From: Variimorphobacter saccharofermentans
Lineage (GTDB): Bacteria > Bacillota > Clostridia > Lachnospirales > Lachnospiraceae
NCBI RefSeq assembly: GCF_014174405.1
Contig: NZ_JACEGA010000001.1
Coordinates: 4,041,001 to 4,105,000, forward strand
DNA: 64,000 bases
Direction: 5' to 3'
In this document: piece after piece, positions 26,480-35,499 of the stretch
Layout: every line of letters starts with the position of its first letter
How positions within the stretch are numbered: position 1 is the stretch's first letter
Made by a program: the position numbers and the translations under genes
The notes under the pieces: generated by a model
Databases searched by the model: none
Told to the model about the DNA's origin: nothing
Seen by the model: the letters and a program-made list of their open reading frames with translations, nothing else

Positions 26480-28234
26480 ATGTTGAGAAAATGTTGTCGC
26501 ATTATTGTTATATTAGGCCTGGTACTTAACTTTATTATTCTTGGAATGGGATGTAATACTCAGGATAAAATAGAAACAGAGCAAAAGCAGTTCGATTCCT
26601 TTCTAAACGATATCTTTATTCAGGAGGTACAAACGGATTCTCTTTCCCTGAACTACTCTCTGGCTAATCCCGAGCATTTTGGAATTCAGACGACAAATGC
26701 AACCCTTGGGGAATATGGCATAGAACAGATGAATAAAAAGCTATTTCTTTCGGAGAATTATCTTAAGCGTTTATTGTCCTTTCGCTATCAGCTTCTATCC
26801 CCGAAGCAAAAATTAACCTATGATATCCTTCGGGAATACTATACTCTTGATCTGAATTTTGGAGATTTTCTATATTATAATGAATGTCTTGGTCCAACAA
26901 CCGGTATTCAGGCTCAGCTGCCGATTCTTCTTGCTGAGTACAGCTTTTATGATAAGAAGGACATTGAAGAATATCTTCGCTTACTCCCTTGTGTTTACGA
27001 CTATTTTGAGGATATCGCTGAATATGAAAGGCAAAAAGCGGAACACGGGCTATTTATGAACGACCGTGTTGCTAGCCGAATTATTAACCAATGTAAAGCA
27101 TTTATTTCTGATCCAGAGAGTAACTTTCTAATTGAATATTTTAACGAGAAAATAGCAGGCTATAAAGGCTTAACGGAAAGTGAGATTATCTCCTATCAGG
27201 CCATTAACCGAGAAGCCGTATTACATAAGGTCATTCCTGCCTATGAAATGCTGATTAACACTTTAGTCGAATTAAAGGGTAGCGGTCTCAATGAGGCCGG
27301 TCTTTATTACTATCCAAAAGGCCAGACCTATTATGAGTATCTGGCAAAATATAAAACCGGCTCCTCTAAAAGTATGGAGGAAATGGCTGATATGCTGCAA
27401 GACGCCATTGGAAAAGGTATCGCGGATATCACAGCTCTCACTATGACAGATTCCTCAATAATTGATAAGTATCTTGAATTTTCCTCCTTCCCGATAACTA
27501 ATCCGGAAGAAATTCTGAAGGATCTGAAGGATGATTTAATAAAGGATTTTCCAGAAGCGGTACCGGTAAATTGTGAGATCAAGTATGTTCCAGAATCCTT
27601 GGCCGATTATCTCAGCCCCGCCATGTATCTTGTTCCACCGATTGACAGTTACTTTAATAATAACATATACATTAATGGAAAGGATGAAGAAACCTTATCC
27701 ATGATATACACTACGGTTGCACATGAAGGTTACCCCGGTCATTTATATCAGTGTGTCTACTTTCGCGATCAGAATCCTGCTCCTATTCGTAATATCATGA
27801 ATTTCGTCGGCTATGATGAGGGGTGGGCAACCTATGTAGAGATGTATTCCTACCAAATGTCAGGAATAGATCGAAATCTGGCTGAATTTCTAAAAGCAAA
27901 CAATGTGGTGATTCTCTGTATGTATGCCCGTGCTGATATCGGTATTCATTACGAGGGATGGACCAAAAAGGATGTAATCACTTATATCACCAATTATATT
28001 GGTGATAAGAAAGTGGCTGGAATGATTTATGATACTCTGTTGGAGGAACCAGGTATCTATCTTCCTTATGCTGTAGGATATCTGGAAATTCTGGAATTGA
28101 AGCAAAATGCGGAGAACTTCCTGGGTGATGCTTTTGTCACAAAGGATTTTCACCGATTTCTTCTTGATATTGGGCCTGCACAGTTCGGGGTGATCAAGAA
28201 TTACATGGATGTCTGGATGGGAAAAACACAGTAG
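26480..28234 (+). CDS. DUF885 family lipoprotein (putative metallopeptidase)
   Basis: A 584-residue protein. The N-terminus is a lipoprotein signal ending in LGMGC, with Cys25 or so as the lipidated residue. The DUF885 zinc-binding motif HEGYPGHLYQ (about residue 420) and the downstream DEGWATYVEMY motif (about 450) are intact, matching gluzincin-like peptidases. It should sit on the outer face of the membrane. The ATG at 26480 is preferred, because GGAGG lies 5 bases upstream and overlaps the first in-frame ATG (26468). The substrate is unknown. It is a single-gene unit followed by a promoter for the Ig-like gene. Confidence 0.85.
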   Translation: MLRKCCRIIVILGLVLNFIILGMGCNTQDKIETEQKQFDSFLNDIFIQEVQTDSLSLNYSLANPEHFGIQTTNATLGEYGIEQMNKKLFLSENYLKRLLSFRYQLLSPKQKLTYDILREYYTLDLNFGDFLYYNECLGPTTGIQAQLPILLAEYSFYDKKDIEEYLRLLPCVYDYFEDIAEYERQKAEHGLFMNDRVASRIINQCKAFISDPESNFLIEYFNEKIAGYKGLTESEIISYQAINREAVLHKVIPAYEMLINTLVELKGSGLNEAGLYYYPKGQTYYEYLAKYKTGSSKSMEEMADMLQDAIGKGIADITALTMTDSSIIDKYLEFSSFPITNPEEILKDLKDDLIKDFPEAVPVNCEIKYVPESLADYLSPAMYLVPPIDSYFNNNIYINGKDEETLSMIYTTVAHEGYPGHLYQCVYFRDQNPAPIRNIMNFVGYDEGWATYVEMYSYQMSGIDRNLAEFLKANNVVILCMYARADIGIHYEGWTKKDVITYITNYIGDKKVAGMIYDTLLEEPGIYLPYAVGYLEILELKQNAENFLGDAFVTKDFHRFLLDIGPAQFGVIKNYMDVWMGKTQ

Positions 28235-28247
28235 GTCAATGGAACTA

Positions 28248-28276
28248 TTGACAGTATATGACAATCATAGTATATA
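28248..28276 (+). promoter_or_regulatory. Sigma-A-type promoter of the Ig-like protein gene
   Basis: TTGACA (28248-28253) and TATATA (28271-28276) are separated by 17 bases. The pair lies 44 bases upstream of the gene at 28320. Confidence 0.65.
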
Positions 28277-28319
28277 TTGTATGTTTTAATTATAATACTA
28301 CATATGATGAGGAGAGAGT

Positions 28320-29120
28320 ATGAAAGCAATCAAAAAAGTAATCATGGTAATCATCCTGGCTGCTGCAATGCTGGCACCCGTAAGTGTTCCATTTATGGAT
28401 AACTACGCCATAGCAGAAGCAGCTACTGTCAAAATCAGCAACAAGAAATTAAGCCTCAAGGTTGGTGAAACAAAAGCCTTGAAAATAACAGGAACTACAA
28501 AAAAGGTAACCTGGACCTCCAGCAAGAAATCCGTTGCTACAGTATCCAGTAAAGGAAAAGTAACTGCAAAAAGTGCTGGTACAGCAACCATTACAGCCAC
28601 TGTTAACAAGAAAAAGTATACCTGTAAAGTTACTGTTACTAAGAAACTCGGACCAAACGAGAGGGAGCTTGGAAATCTCACAATTACTATACCGGAAGGC
28701 TGGACTTATGAATTTAATCCTATCATGCTCAATCCTTCCATGGCAGATTTGGTACAGTCTCAAATACTGACGCCTCCGAATGCTTCTTATGGTAACGATA
28801 TTCAAATATATGCTGAATATACTGGCAAAAAAGCACCGGCATACGCAGATATAAAAGGTGACATTGCCAGATACTATACAGAGGAAGAATTGGCTTTCTC
28901 CAGTGATATCAAAATTACAAACCTGAATGTAAGTGATTTTACAACGAACCATGGTACCGCATTTCGTGCTGCCTATACCTTAACTGTTGATGGTACCGCA
29001 TATAATATGGTTGTATATGAGTTCTATATTGATAATTATTATCTTAAATTCACTGTAAGCGATACAGAAAATCTTAACATGGACGCTACAGCTGTAACTG
29101 TTATCAATTCTATTAAATAG
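28320..29120 (+). CDS. Secreted Ig-like (Big_2) domain protein
   Basis: A 266-residue secreted protein. The signal peptide (KKVIMVIILAAAMLAPVSV) is followed by a bacterial Ig-like domain (about residues 38-107) with KLSLKVGETKALKITG and SSKGKVTAKSAGTATITA, the typical Big_2 pattern. The remaining 150 residues form a mixed alpha/beta domain of unknown role. No LPXTG or choline-binding repeat was found, so attachment is unclear. GGAGAGAGT precedes the ATG, and a good promoter lies upstream. A long hairpin terminator follows. Confidence 0.85.
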   Translation: MKAIKKVIMVIILAAAMLAPVSVPFMDNYAIAEAATVKISNKKLSLKVGETKALKITGTTKKVTWTSSKKSVATVSSKGKVTAKSAGTATITATVNKKKYTCKVTVTKKLGPNERELGNLTITIPEGWTYEFNPIMLNPSMADLVQSQILTPPNASYGNDIQIYAEYTGKKAPAYADIKGDIARYYTEEELAFSSDIKITNLNVSDFTTNHGTAFRAAYTLTVDGTAYNMVVYEFYIDNYYLKFTVSDTENLNMDATAVTVINSIK

Positions 29121-29202
29121 ATTTGATAAATTAAATCTCTATTTTAGGGTTGATTTAATCAGCACTATGAATAAATAGTAATTAGAAACTACTTCCTAAG
29201 AT

Positions 29203-29286
29203 CTGATCACAACATGAAAGATTAGAAATAGAAGAAGCATTCATCTATGTCTTCTGTTCATTCATGATGTGATCAGTTTTTCTTTT
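29203..29286 (+). terminator. Rho-independent terminator after the Ig-like gene
   Basis: CTGATCAC (29203-29210) plus CATGA pairs with TCATG and GTGATCAG (to 29276), with an extra inner AGAAGA/TCTTCT pairing. TTTTTCTTTT follows. Confidence 0.75.
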
Positions 29287-29349
29287 CATTATACCAATAA
29301 AAGTAGCAAATAATTGCCATTCATTTTCTCAAATTTTACCTTAGAAATA

Positions 29350-29378
29350 TTGACATTTACAGCTTGTCGTTTTATACT
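29350..29378 (+). promoter_or_regulatory. Sigma-A-type promoter of pckA
   Basis: TTGACA (29350-29355), a 17-base spacer and TATACT (29373-29378). It leaves a leader of about 90 bases before the pckA ATG. Confidence 0.7.
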
Positions 29379-29474
29379 TAATGTGGCAGACAATTGATTG
29401 ATATTTATTAGATGTTCTGTTTATTCTATAAATAAAGATAAAAGTAATAAAAATAACTAATAGGAGGATGTTAT

Positions 29475-31145
29475 ATGTCAACTAAAGCTTATTTTAAACA
29501 CGACGAAATCGGTGCTAACAAACCCGGGTTTTCAAGAACACGTTCTATTATCGAAGCTGCATTTTACGGCAATAATGTAGTTAAGATAAACACTCTGAAG
29601 GAAGCATATGAGCTTGCTAAGAATTCACCTGGAACTATAGTTACCGATATGCCCGTATATCGCGGCGAAGAATTCGGACTTGAGCCGGATGCAAAGGTAT
29701 TATTATTTAATGATGGATCTATCACGGGACGTTATGCTGCTGCAAGAAGAATTGCCGGTGAACCGAATGTAAACTGCGACAAACTTGATAAGCTTGTTAT
29801 GGATGCCATTTACGACTGTAGATGGAAGACCATGTATCATGCAGAAGTATTTATTGGTTTAGATCCAGAATTCATGGTTAAGGCTCACCTTCTTATTCCA
29901 GAAGGCGAAGAAAATATCATGTACAACTGGATGTTAAACTTCCAGTATATGTCTGATAACTATATTAAGATGTATAAGTCCTCCAGACCTCTCGGAGACG
30001 AGCCTGATATCTATATCTTCTCTGATCCTCAATGGAAGGGTACTACTCAGACAGATATCAGCGATCCGAACTGCTTATGCTATTTTAATACACCTACCAA
30101 CTGTGCTGCAATCTTAGGTATGAGATACTTTGGTGAGCATAAGAAGGGTACTCTTACCATTGGTTGGGCTATTGCTAATCGTAATGGTTATGCTTCCTGC
30201 CATGGTGGACAGAAGAGATACAATCTTGCAAACGGTAAGTCCTATGTTGCTTCCGTATTTGGTTTATCAGGATCAGGTAAATCCACTATTACACATGCAA
30301 AGCATGGTGGCAAATATGATGTAACTGTTCTTCATGATGACGCTTTTGTTATCAATACAGAGACCTGTTCTTCCGTAGCTATGGAGCCTACCTATTTTGA
30401 TAAGACACAGGATTATCCTACTTACTGTGATGACAACAAATACCTGTTAACCGCTCAGAACTGTTCCGCTACCATCGACGAGGACGGAAAGCTTGTTCTG
30501 GTAACAGAAGATATCCGTAATGGTAATGGCCGTGCAATCAAATCCAAGCTTTGGTCACCTAACCGTGTAGATAAGATCGCTGAGCCTGTTAATGCAATTT
30601 TCTGGATTATGAAGGATCCTACGATCCCTCCGATTGTTAAATTAAAGGGTGCTTCTCTTGCTTCCGTTATGGGTGCTACACTTGCTACAAAGAGAACCAC
30701 AGCAGAGCGTCTTGCTCCTGGAGTAGATCCTAATGCATTAGTTGTTGAGCCTTATGCTAATCCATTCCGTACCTACCCGTTAGCAAATGACTATGAGAAG
30801 TTTAAGAAACTGGTAGCAGAGAAGAACGTAGATTGTTATATCATTAATACCGGTGATTTCATGGGTAAAAAGGTTAAACCGGCTGATACCTTAGGTATTA
30901 TTGAAGCAGTTGTTGAAGGTAAAGCAAACTTCAAACAATGGGGACCTTTTGAAGATATCGAAATCTTTGAGTGGGAAGGCTTCGTTCCAGATCTGAACGA
31001 TCCTGAGTACAAAGCTCAGCTGAAAGCAAGAATGAACGATAGAGTGAAATTCGTAGAATCCCGCAATGAATTCAAGGATGGTTACGATAAATTACCTGAG
31101 GACGCTTTAGCAGCATTAAAGAAAGTTGTTTCTGAGCTTGAATAA
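29475..31145 (+). CDS. pckA: Phosphoenolpyruvate carboxykinase (ATP)
   Basis: Interconverts oxaloacetate and PEP with ADP/ATP. In anaerobes it often runs in the PEP-carboxylating direction to make succinate or conserve energy. The 556-residue protein has the kinase-1a P-loop GLSGSGKST (about residues 262-270) and the metal-binding DDAFVINTE segment (about 290-298). AGGAGG lies 8 bases before the ATG. Codon use is biased, as expected for a highly expressed gene. It is a single-gene unit with its own promoter and terminator. Confidence 0.96.
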   Translation: MSTKAYFKHDEIGANKPGFSRTRSIIEAAFYGNNVVKINTLKEAYELAKNSPGTIVTDMPVYRGEEFGLEPDAKVLLFNDGSITGRYAAARRIAGEPNVNCDKLDKLVMDAIYDCRWKTMYHAEVFIGLDPEFMVKAHLLIPEGEENIMYNWMLNFQYMSDNYIKMYKSSRPLGDEPDIYIFSDPQWKGTTQTDISDPNCLCYFNTPTNCAAILGMRYFGEHKKGTLTIGWAIANRNGYASCHGGQKRYNLANGKSYVASVFGLSGSGKSTITHAKHGGKYDVTVLHDDAFVINTETCSSVAMEPTYFDKTQDYPTYCDDNKYLLTAQNCSATIDEDGKLVLVTEDIRNGNGRAIKSKLWSPNRVDKIAEPVNAIFWIMKDPTIPPIVKLKGASLASVMGATLATKRTTAERLAPGVDPNALVVEPYANPFRTYPLANDYEKFKKLVAEKNVDCYIINTGDFMGKKVKPADTLGIIEAVVEGKANFKQWGPFEDIEIFEWEGFVPDLNDPEYKAQLKARMNDRVKFVESRNEFKDGYDKLPEDALAALKKVVSELE

Positions 31146-31176
31146 TTATACCGAATAGATTATTAATAAATAAACT

Positions 31177-31216
31177 TTAGGGATTATGACTATTCGTCAT
31201 AATCCCTAATTATTTT
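31177..31216 (+). terminator. Rho-independent terminator of pckA
   Basis: Perfect 14-bp arms (TTAGGGATTATGAC, 31177-31190, and its complement at 31196-31209) with a 5-base loop, then TTATTTTAT. It lies 32 bases after the stop codon. Confidence 0.9.
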
Positions 31217-31245
31217 ATCAGTAATTCTAGTTATGAATTATGCAG

Positions 31246-31443
31246 CAAGGGGCGGTTGTATAAATTATTAACAGTGATTATGACTTACCATAATACATTT
31301 TCAGAAGAACATATTGTTATTTCTGTATGGATAAGACGAACTAATATGTTCGTCTGAGACATACCGAAAAGACAATGTGTACTTCTGTTCTGTGTGTGAG
31401 GTAAGTCATAATCACTGTAAGTATATTATTCAACCGCCCCTTG
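31246..31443 (+). repeat. Family B palindromic repeat, copy B1
   Basis: Arms at 31246-31289 and 31400-31443 pair over about 44 bases with a few internal mismatches, from CAAGGGGCGGTTG to GACTTACC/GGTAAGTC. The inside folds on as one long stem with an apical hairpin (AGACGAAC/GTTCGTCT, about 31334-31355). Conserved with copy B2 are GACTTACCATAAT, GAAGAACA, GAGACATAC, TGTACTTC and CTGTGTGTGAGGTAAGTC. The outer arm and the apical hairpin differ from B2 in sequence but stay paired. It lies between the convergent pckA and metG genes. Confidence 0.82.
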
Positions 31444-31459
31444 AGAACATGATTAAGGT

Positions 31460-33442
31460 TTATTGAATTTCTGCTCCCGCAGGCATTGGCTTCTCCGGAA
31501 CCATAAGAGACAGATTTCCATCTGCATCTTCAGCGCATAGAAGCATTCCTTCTGATAATATACCTGCTAAGGTTGCCGGCTTAAGATTAACAACAACCAT
31601 AACCTTCTTACCCACCATTTCTTCCGGTGAATAGTGTGCTTTAATTCCGGATACGATTTGCTTCACCTGAGAACCTATTTTAACCTGAGAGCATAACAGC
31701 TTTTTCGATTTTTTAACCTCTTCACAAGCGATTATCTCTCCGATCTGAAATTGTAGCTTCGCAAAATCATCATAAGTGATCTCCGGCTTCGGCTCAATAT
31801 CTATTACATCGTTATTCTGATCCGGCTGGCCTTCCTTCTCTTCTGTTCCTGCATTGTCCTGTATATTCTTAGATTCTTCCACCTTTTCCAATACCTCCTT
31901 GATATCAAGTCTTGCAAATAATATCTCCGGTGTCTGTGTTACAGTTGTTCCATCCGGATACAAACCATATTCCTTCAATTCCTCTGCAGTTCTGGTCTTA
32001 GCAGAAAGCTGGGATAATATCTTCGACGCTGTCTCAGGCATAAAGGGCTCGAGAAGACTTGCTCCAATGCATATGCTTTCTGTTAGATTATAGAGCACAG
32101 TTTCCAGACGCGCTTTTTTATCTTCCTCTTTGGCAAGAACCCAGGGCATGGTCTCATCAATATATTTATTACAGCGTTTGAACAAGGTAAAGATTTCACT
32201 AATTGCATCCGCAACGCGAAGCTTCTCCATCTTAGCAGCCACCTTCTTCGGTGTGTCCAGTGCCAGTGCTATTAACTCCTCGTCCACAGCCTCTTTTACC
32301 TTTCCGTTTCTGACTACTCCTCCAAAGTACTTATTGGACATGGATATGGTACGGTTCACCAGATTTCCTAAGGTGTTGGCCAGGTCAGAATTGATTCTTT
32401 CCACCATTAGCTCCCAAGAAATGATACCATCATTATCAAAAGGCATTTCATGCAGTACAAAATAACGTACAGCATCCACACCGAAAAACTTAACTAAATC
32501 GTCCGCATAGAGAACGTTTCCTTTTGATTTGCTCATCTTATCGCCTGCACTACCCTGTAAAAGCCAAGGATGACCAAATACCTGCTTTGGTAACGGAACG
32601 TTCAATGCCATAAGCATAATTGGCCAGTATATGGTGTGGAAACGAAGAATGTCCTTCCCAATTAAGTGCAAATCCGCCGGCCAGAATTTATGAAACTGCT
32701 CCGTGCTATTACCATCTGCATCATAACCAATACCTGTTATATAGTTACTGAGTGCATCAAGCCATACATACACTACATGACGATCATCAAAGTCTACGGG
32801 AATTCCCCACTTAAAGGAGGTTCTGGATACACAAAGATCCTGTAATCCCGGTAAAAGGAAATTGTTCATCATTTCATTTTTTCTTGACTCTGGTTGTATA
32901 AAATCTGGATGAGTGTTGATATGCTCAATCAAACGATCTGCATATTTGCTTAGCTTTAAGAAGTATGCCTCCTCCTTAGCTGGCTGAACCTCTCTACCGC
33001 AATCCGGGCATTTCCCATCCACCAGCTGAGATTGGGTGAAGAAGGATTCACAGGGTGTACAGTACATTCCCTCATACGTTCCTTTATAAATATCACCTTG
33101 ATCATAGAGCTTTTTAAATATCTTTTGGATCTGCTTCTCATGATCTGGATCCGTTGTTCGAATAAACTTATCATAGGAGCAATTCATGAGATCCCAAATA
33201 GCCTTAATCTGACCAGCTACTCCGTCAACAAATTCTTTAGGCGTAATTCCTGCCTCAGCTGCCTTTTGTTCAATTTTCTGTCCGTGTTCATCGGTACCTG
33301 TCTGGAAGAATACCTCATAACCCTCCCATCTCTTATAGCGTGCAATACTGTCTGCCAGCACTATTTCATAGGTATTACCAATATGTGGTTTACCAGAAGT
33401 ATACGCTATGGCTGTTGTAATGTAATAAGGTTTTTTACTCAT
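31460..33442 (-). CDS. metG: Methionyl-tRNA synthetase
   Basis: Class I synthetase of about 660 residues that charges tRNA-Met. The HIGH-type motif is SGKPHIGNTYE near residue 16, and DKMSKSKGN is near 300. Zinc-binding cysteines lie in YCTPCESFF and CPDCGREV. The C-terminal 100 residues form an EMAPII-like tRNA-binding domain. The start at 33442 is preferred, giving MSKKPYYITT; the adjacent ATG at 33445 is also possible, while the most upstream in-frame ATG (33496) lies before the ribosome site. A T-box leader lies upstream. Confidence 0.96.
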   Translation of the reverse strand: MSKKPYYITTAIAYTSGKPHIGNTYEIVLADSIARYKRWEGYEVFFQTGTDEHGQKIEQKAAEAGITPKEFVDGVAGQIKAIWDLMNCSYDKFIRTTDPDHEKQIQKIFKKLYDQGDIYKGTYEGMYCTPCESFFTQSQLVDGKCPDCGREVQPAKEEAYFLKLSKYADRLIEHINTHPDFIQPESRKNEMMNNFLLPGLQDLCVSRTSFKWGIPVDFDDRHVVYVWLDALSNYITGIGYDADGNSTEQFHKFWPADLHLIGKDILRFHTIYWPIMLMALNVPLPKQVFGHPWLLQGSAGDKMSKSKGNVLYADDLVKFFGVDAVRYFVLHEMPFDNDGIISWELMVERINSDLANTLGNLVNRTISMSNKYFGGVVRNGKVKEAVDEELIALALDTPKKVAAKMEKLRVADAISEIFTLFKRCNKYIDETMPWVLAKEEDKKARLETVLYNLTESICIGASLLEPFMPETASKILSQLSAKTRTAEELKEYGLYPDGTTVTQTPEILFARLDIKEVLEKVEESKNIQDNAGTEEKEGQPDQNNDVIDIEPKPEITYDDFAKLQFQIGEIIACEEVKKSKKLLCSQVKIGSQVKQIVSGIKAHYSPEEMVGKKVMVVVNLKPATLAGILSEGMLLCAEDADGNLSLMVPEKPMPAGAEIQ

Positions 33443-33514
33443 CATACCAATCCTTTCTATATCATTCCTGCTTTCAATGTAAGAAATTTGTTTCACATTT
33501 TACTCATGAAATTA

Positions 33515-33840
33515 AAAAAGCAATAAAAAAACTCCCATCCTTAAATTACTTTAAAGACGAGAGAACCTCCCGTGGTACCACTTTAATTCGCCCTTACCTC
33601 GCGATAAGAGCCTCGTTCACTGCAATATACAGCTCAGCAACATAACGGATGCATCCGTCGCAGCCTAAGAAGATCCACTATTCTGATCACTTCCTCGGTG
33701 CGCAGCTCCAAGACCATCTTCAACAGCTTCTACATGTTTGCTTATAATGTAACAAACAGGAATCTCTTCCATTCCCCCTTCTCAGCCTAGCGGGGTTCTC
33801 TGTCAATTGCTCCACTGTCTACTCTTCTTTTCACAGCTTT
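33515..33840 (-). promoter_or_regulatory. T-box riboswitch upstream of metG
   Basis: On the minus strand the hallmark T-box antiterminator segment AAAGTGGTACCACGGGAGG (about 33582-33564) is followed by a terminator whose arms, CTCTCGTC... and GGATGGGAG, end in TTTTTTT (about 33525). The 5' stem I region shows the GCTAGGCTGAGAAGGGGG segment. An ATG triplet at 33717-33715, in AAGATGGTC, is a candidate methionine specifier. Uncharged tRNA-Met should promote readthrough into metG. The 5' boundary is approximate. Confidence 0.88.
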
Positions 33841-34158
33841 TATCAATTATTATGACAAAGTATACCATGTGTTAATTTATTTGTCAAAGATATTTATTAC
33901 CGTGTTATATTCCTTACACCATATGACAACGCTAAATTATAATTACTTTCATTATTTGAGCATCCTATCCGTTTTATACATCAAATAGAGGATTTCTTGA
34001 TGTTCAGCCTAAATATTCCGTTTTCCAGTGTTGTTCTCTCTATCCATATGGTATAATTAATATATTCTGTGGTAACATTTTGATATACTAATAACTAAAA
34101 TGATAAAACAGCCTGTTGATAAATCAGTAACAATATACCAGTTTGTATAGGAGTGTTT

Positions 34159-35262
34159 ATGAAAAAGATAGCTATTAAACCAAACATACTAAACCGAAGT
34201 AACATGCTTCGCGTAAATATTCGCCGTCCCATTATATCGGTATTCGTTGCCTTAATCCCGCTTCTACTGGCTATTGTGGGACTAACTGCTTGTAAATCAA
34301 AGCCGGAGGAGCCACTTCCAATCGTTGTTGAAGAAAACACCTCGGATTCTGATAGTCCGCTTCAAGGCATGGTGGATAATATCACAGAGCCACTCCCTGA
34401 ACCTGTCACCCCTGAGCCACTACCATCCTTACCACCGGCAGAGGAGGAGGTCATCGCTGAAGAGGTATTTTCTTTTATCGATCCCAGTGGTACGAATCTA
34501 GAGACACGTATTCGTCCTCCCAAGGGATATGTGAGAATTCCTTCCGACCAGAAGGAGTTAACCGGCTTTATAAGAAGCTATCCTTTGAAACCAGATGGCA
34601 GTGAGGTTCTTCTCTATGATGGTACGCCAAAGAGCAACCAACATGCTCATGTGGCTGTGTTTGATTTGGATACGGGTGACCGTGATCTTCAGCAGTGTGC
34701 GGACTCTATTCTTCGTGTATATGCAGAGTATTTCTGGTCCATCGGTGATTATGACCGAATTGCATTCCACCTTACCAATGGCTTTCTTATGGAATACACC
34801 AAATGGAGGGATGGAAATCGTATAGTGGTTGATGGCAATAATGTAAAGTGGAGTAAATCGAAATCCTATAATGATTCCTATGAAGAATTTGTGAGATACC
34901 TGATGTCTGTATTTACCTATGCGGGCACATTATCCCTGTCACAGGAGTGTAAGCCGATTGATATCTCAGAGCTCCGTCCCGGCGATATGTTCCTGCAGGG
35001 TGGCAGTCCGGGGCATTGTGTCCTTATTGTCGATATTGCAGAAGACAGTGATGGTAACCGTGCTTTCTTACTTGCCCAAAGCTATATGCCTGCACAGGAG
35101 TTTCATATATTAAAAAATCCTCAACATCCAGAGGATCCTTGGTACTATGTATCGGAAATCACCTATCCCTTCCAAACTCCTGCCTGGACATTTGATGAGG
35201 GTTCTTTGGTTAGATGGGGTGATTTCCCCTTAAATGGAGCTATGATAGATTCAATAGAATAA
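34159..35262 (+). CDS. DUF4846 lipoprotein
   Basis: About 367 residues. The N-terminus has a long basic segment and a hydrophobic stretch ending in LTAC, a lipobox with lipidated Cys. A Pro/Glu-rich linker (about 45-95) follows, then the DUF4846 domain (about 100-360) with TRIRPPKGYVRIP and QHAHVAVFDLD. It should be exposed outside the membrane. GGAG 5 bases before the ATG at 34159 supports this start over the ATG at 34153. The biochemical role is unknown. It is divergent from the metG T-box. Confidence 0.82.
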   Translation: MKKIAIKPNILNRSNMLRVNIRRPIISVFVALIPLLLAIVGLTACKSKPEEPLPIVVEENTSDSDSPLQGMVDNITEPLPEPVTPEPLPSLPPAEEEVIAEEVFSFIDPSGTNLETRIRPPKGYVRIPSDQKELTGFIRSYPLKPDGSEVLLYDGTPKSNQHAHVAVFDLDTGDRDLQQCADSILRVYAEYFWSIGDYDRIAFHLTNGFLMEYTKWRDGNRIVVDGNNVKWSKSKSYNDSYEEFVRYLMSVFTYAGTLSLSQECKPIDISELRPGDMFLQGGSPGHCVLIVDIAEDSDGNRAFLLAQSYMPAQEFHILKNPQHPEDPWYYVSEITYPFQTPAWTFDEGSLVRWGDFPLNGAMIDSIE

Positions 35263-35289
35263 TCAAATTAAATATAGAGCAAAATAAAA

Positions 35290-35345
35290 TAAGGTTGGCC
35301 AAAAAGGTATGCTCTTATGAACATACGTTTTAGCGAACCTTACTT
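35290..35345 (+). terminator. Imperfect hairpin after the DUF4846 gene
   Basis: AAGGTT (35291-35296) pairs with AACCTT (35336-35341). Inner AAAA/TTTT and GTATG/CATAC pairs extend it into a long interrupted stem. ACTTCTTATTT follows. Termination is probable; the interrupted pairing is odd for a simple terminator. Confidence 0.5.
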
Positions 35346-35499
35346 CTTATTTCTACCCTCTCGCTTCCCCAACTATAATCCTCTGGATAATACCTTCTCC
35401 AGTACTAGCCTTTTAAAGGGTACCAAAAATTAGTTAATATGTCAATACTTTTTCATGTTTTTCGTAAAGTTTCTGTCATAATGCATAAAACATCTGATA

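Noticed and set aside
31246-31443. Repeat B1 as a second pckA or metG terminator
   Set aside because: pckA already has a strong terminator at 31177-31216, and the B element has no T run after either arm. The element is far larger than a terminator needs.
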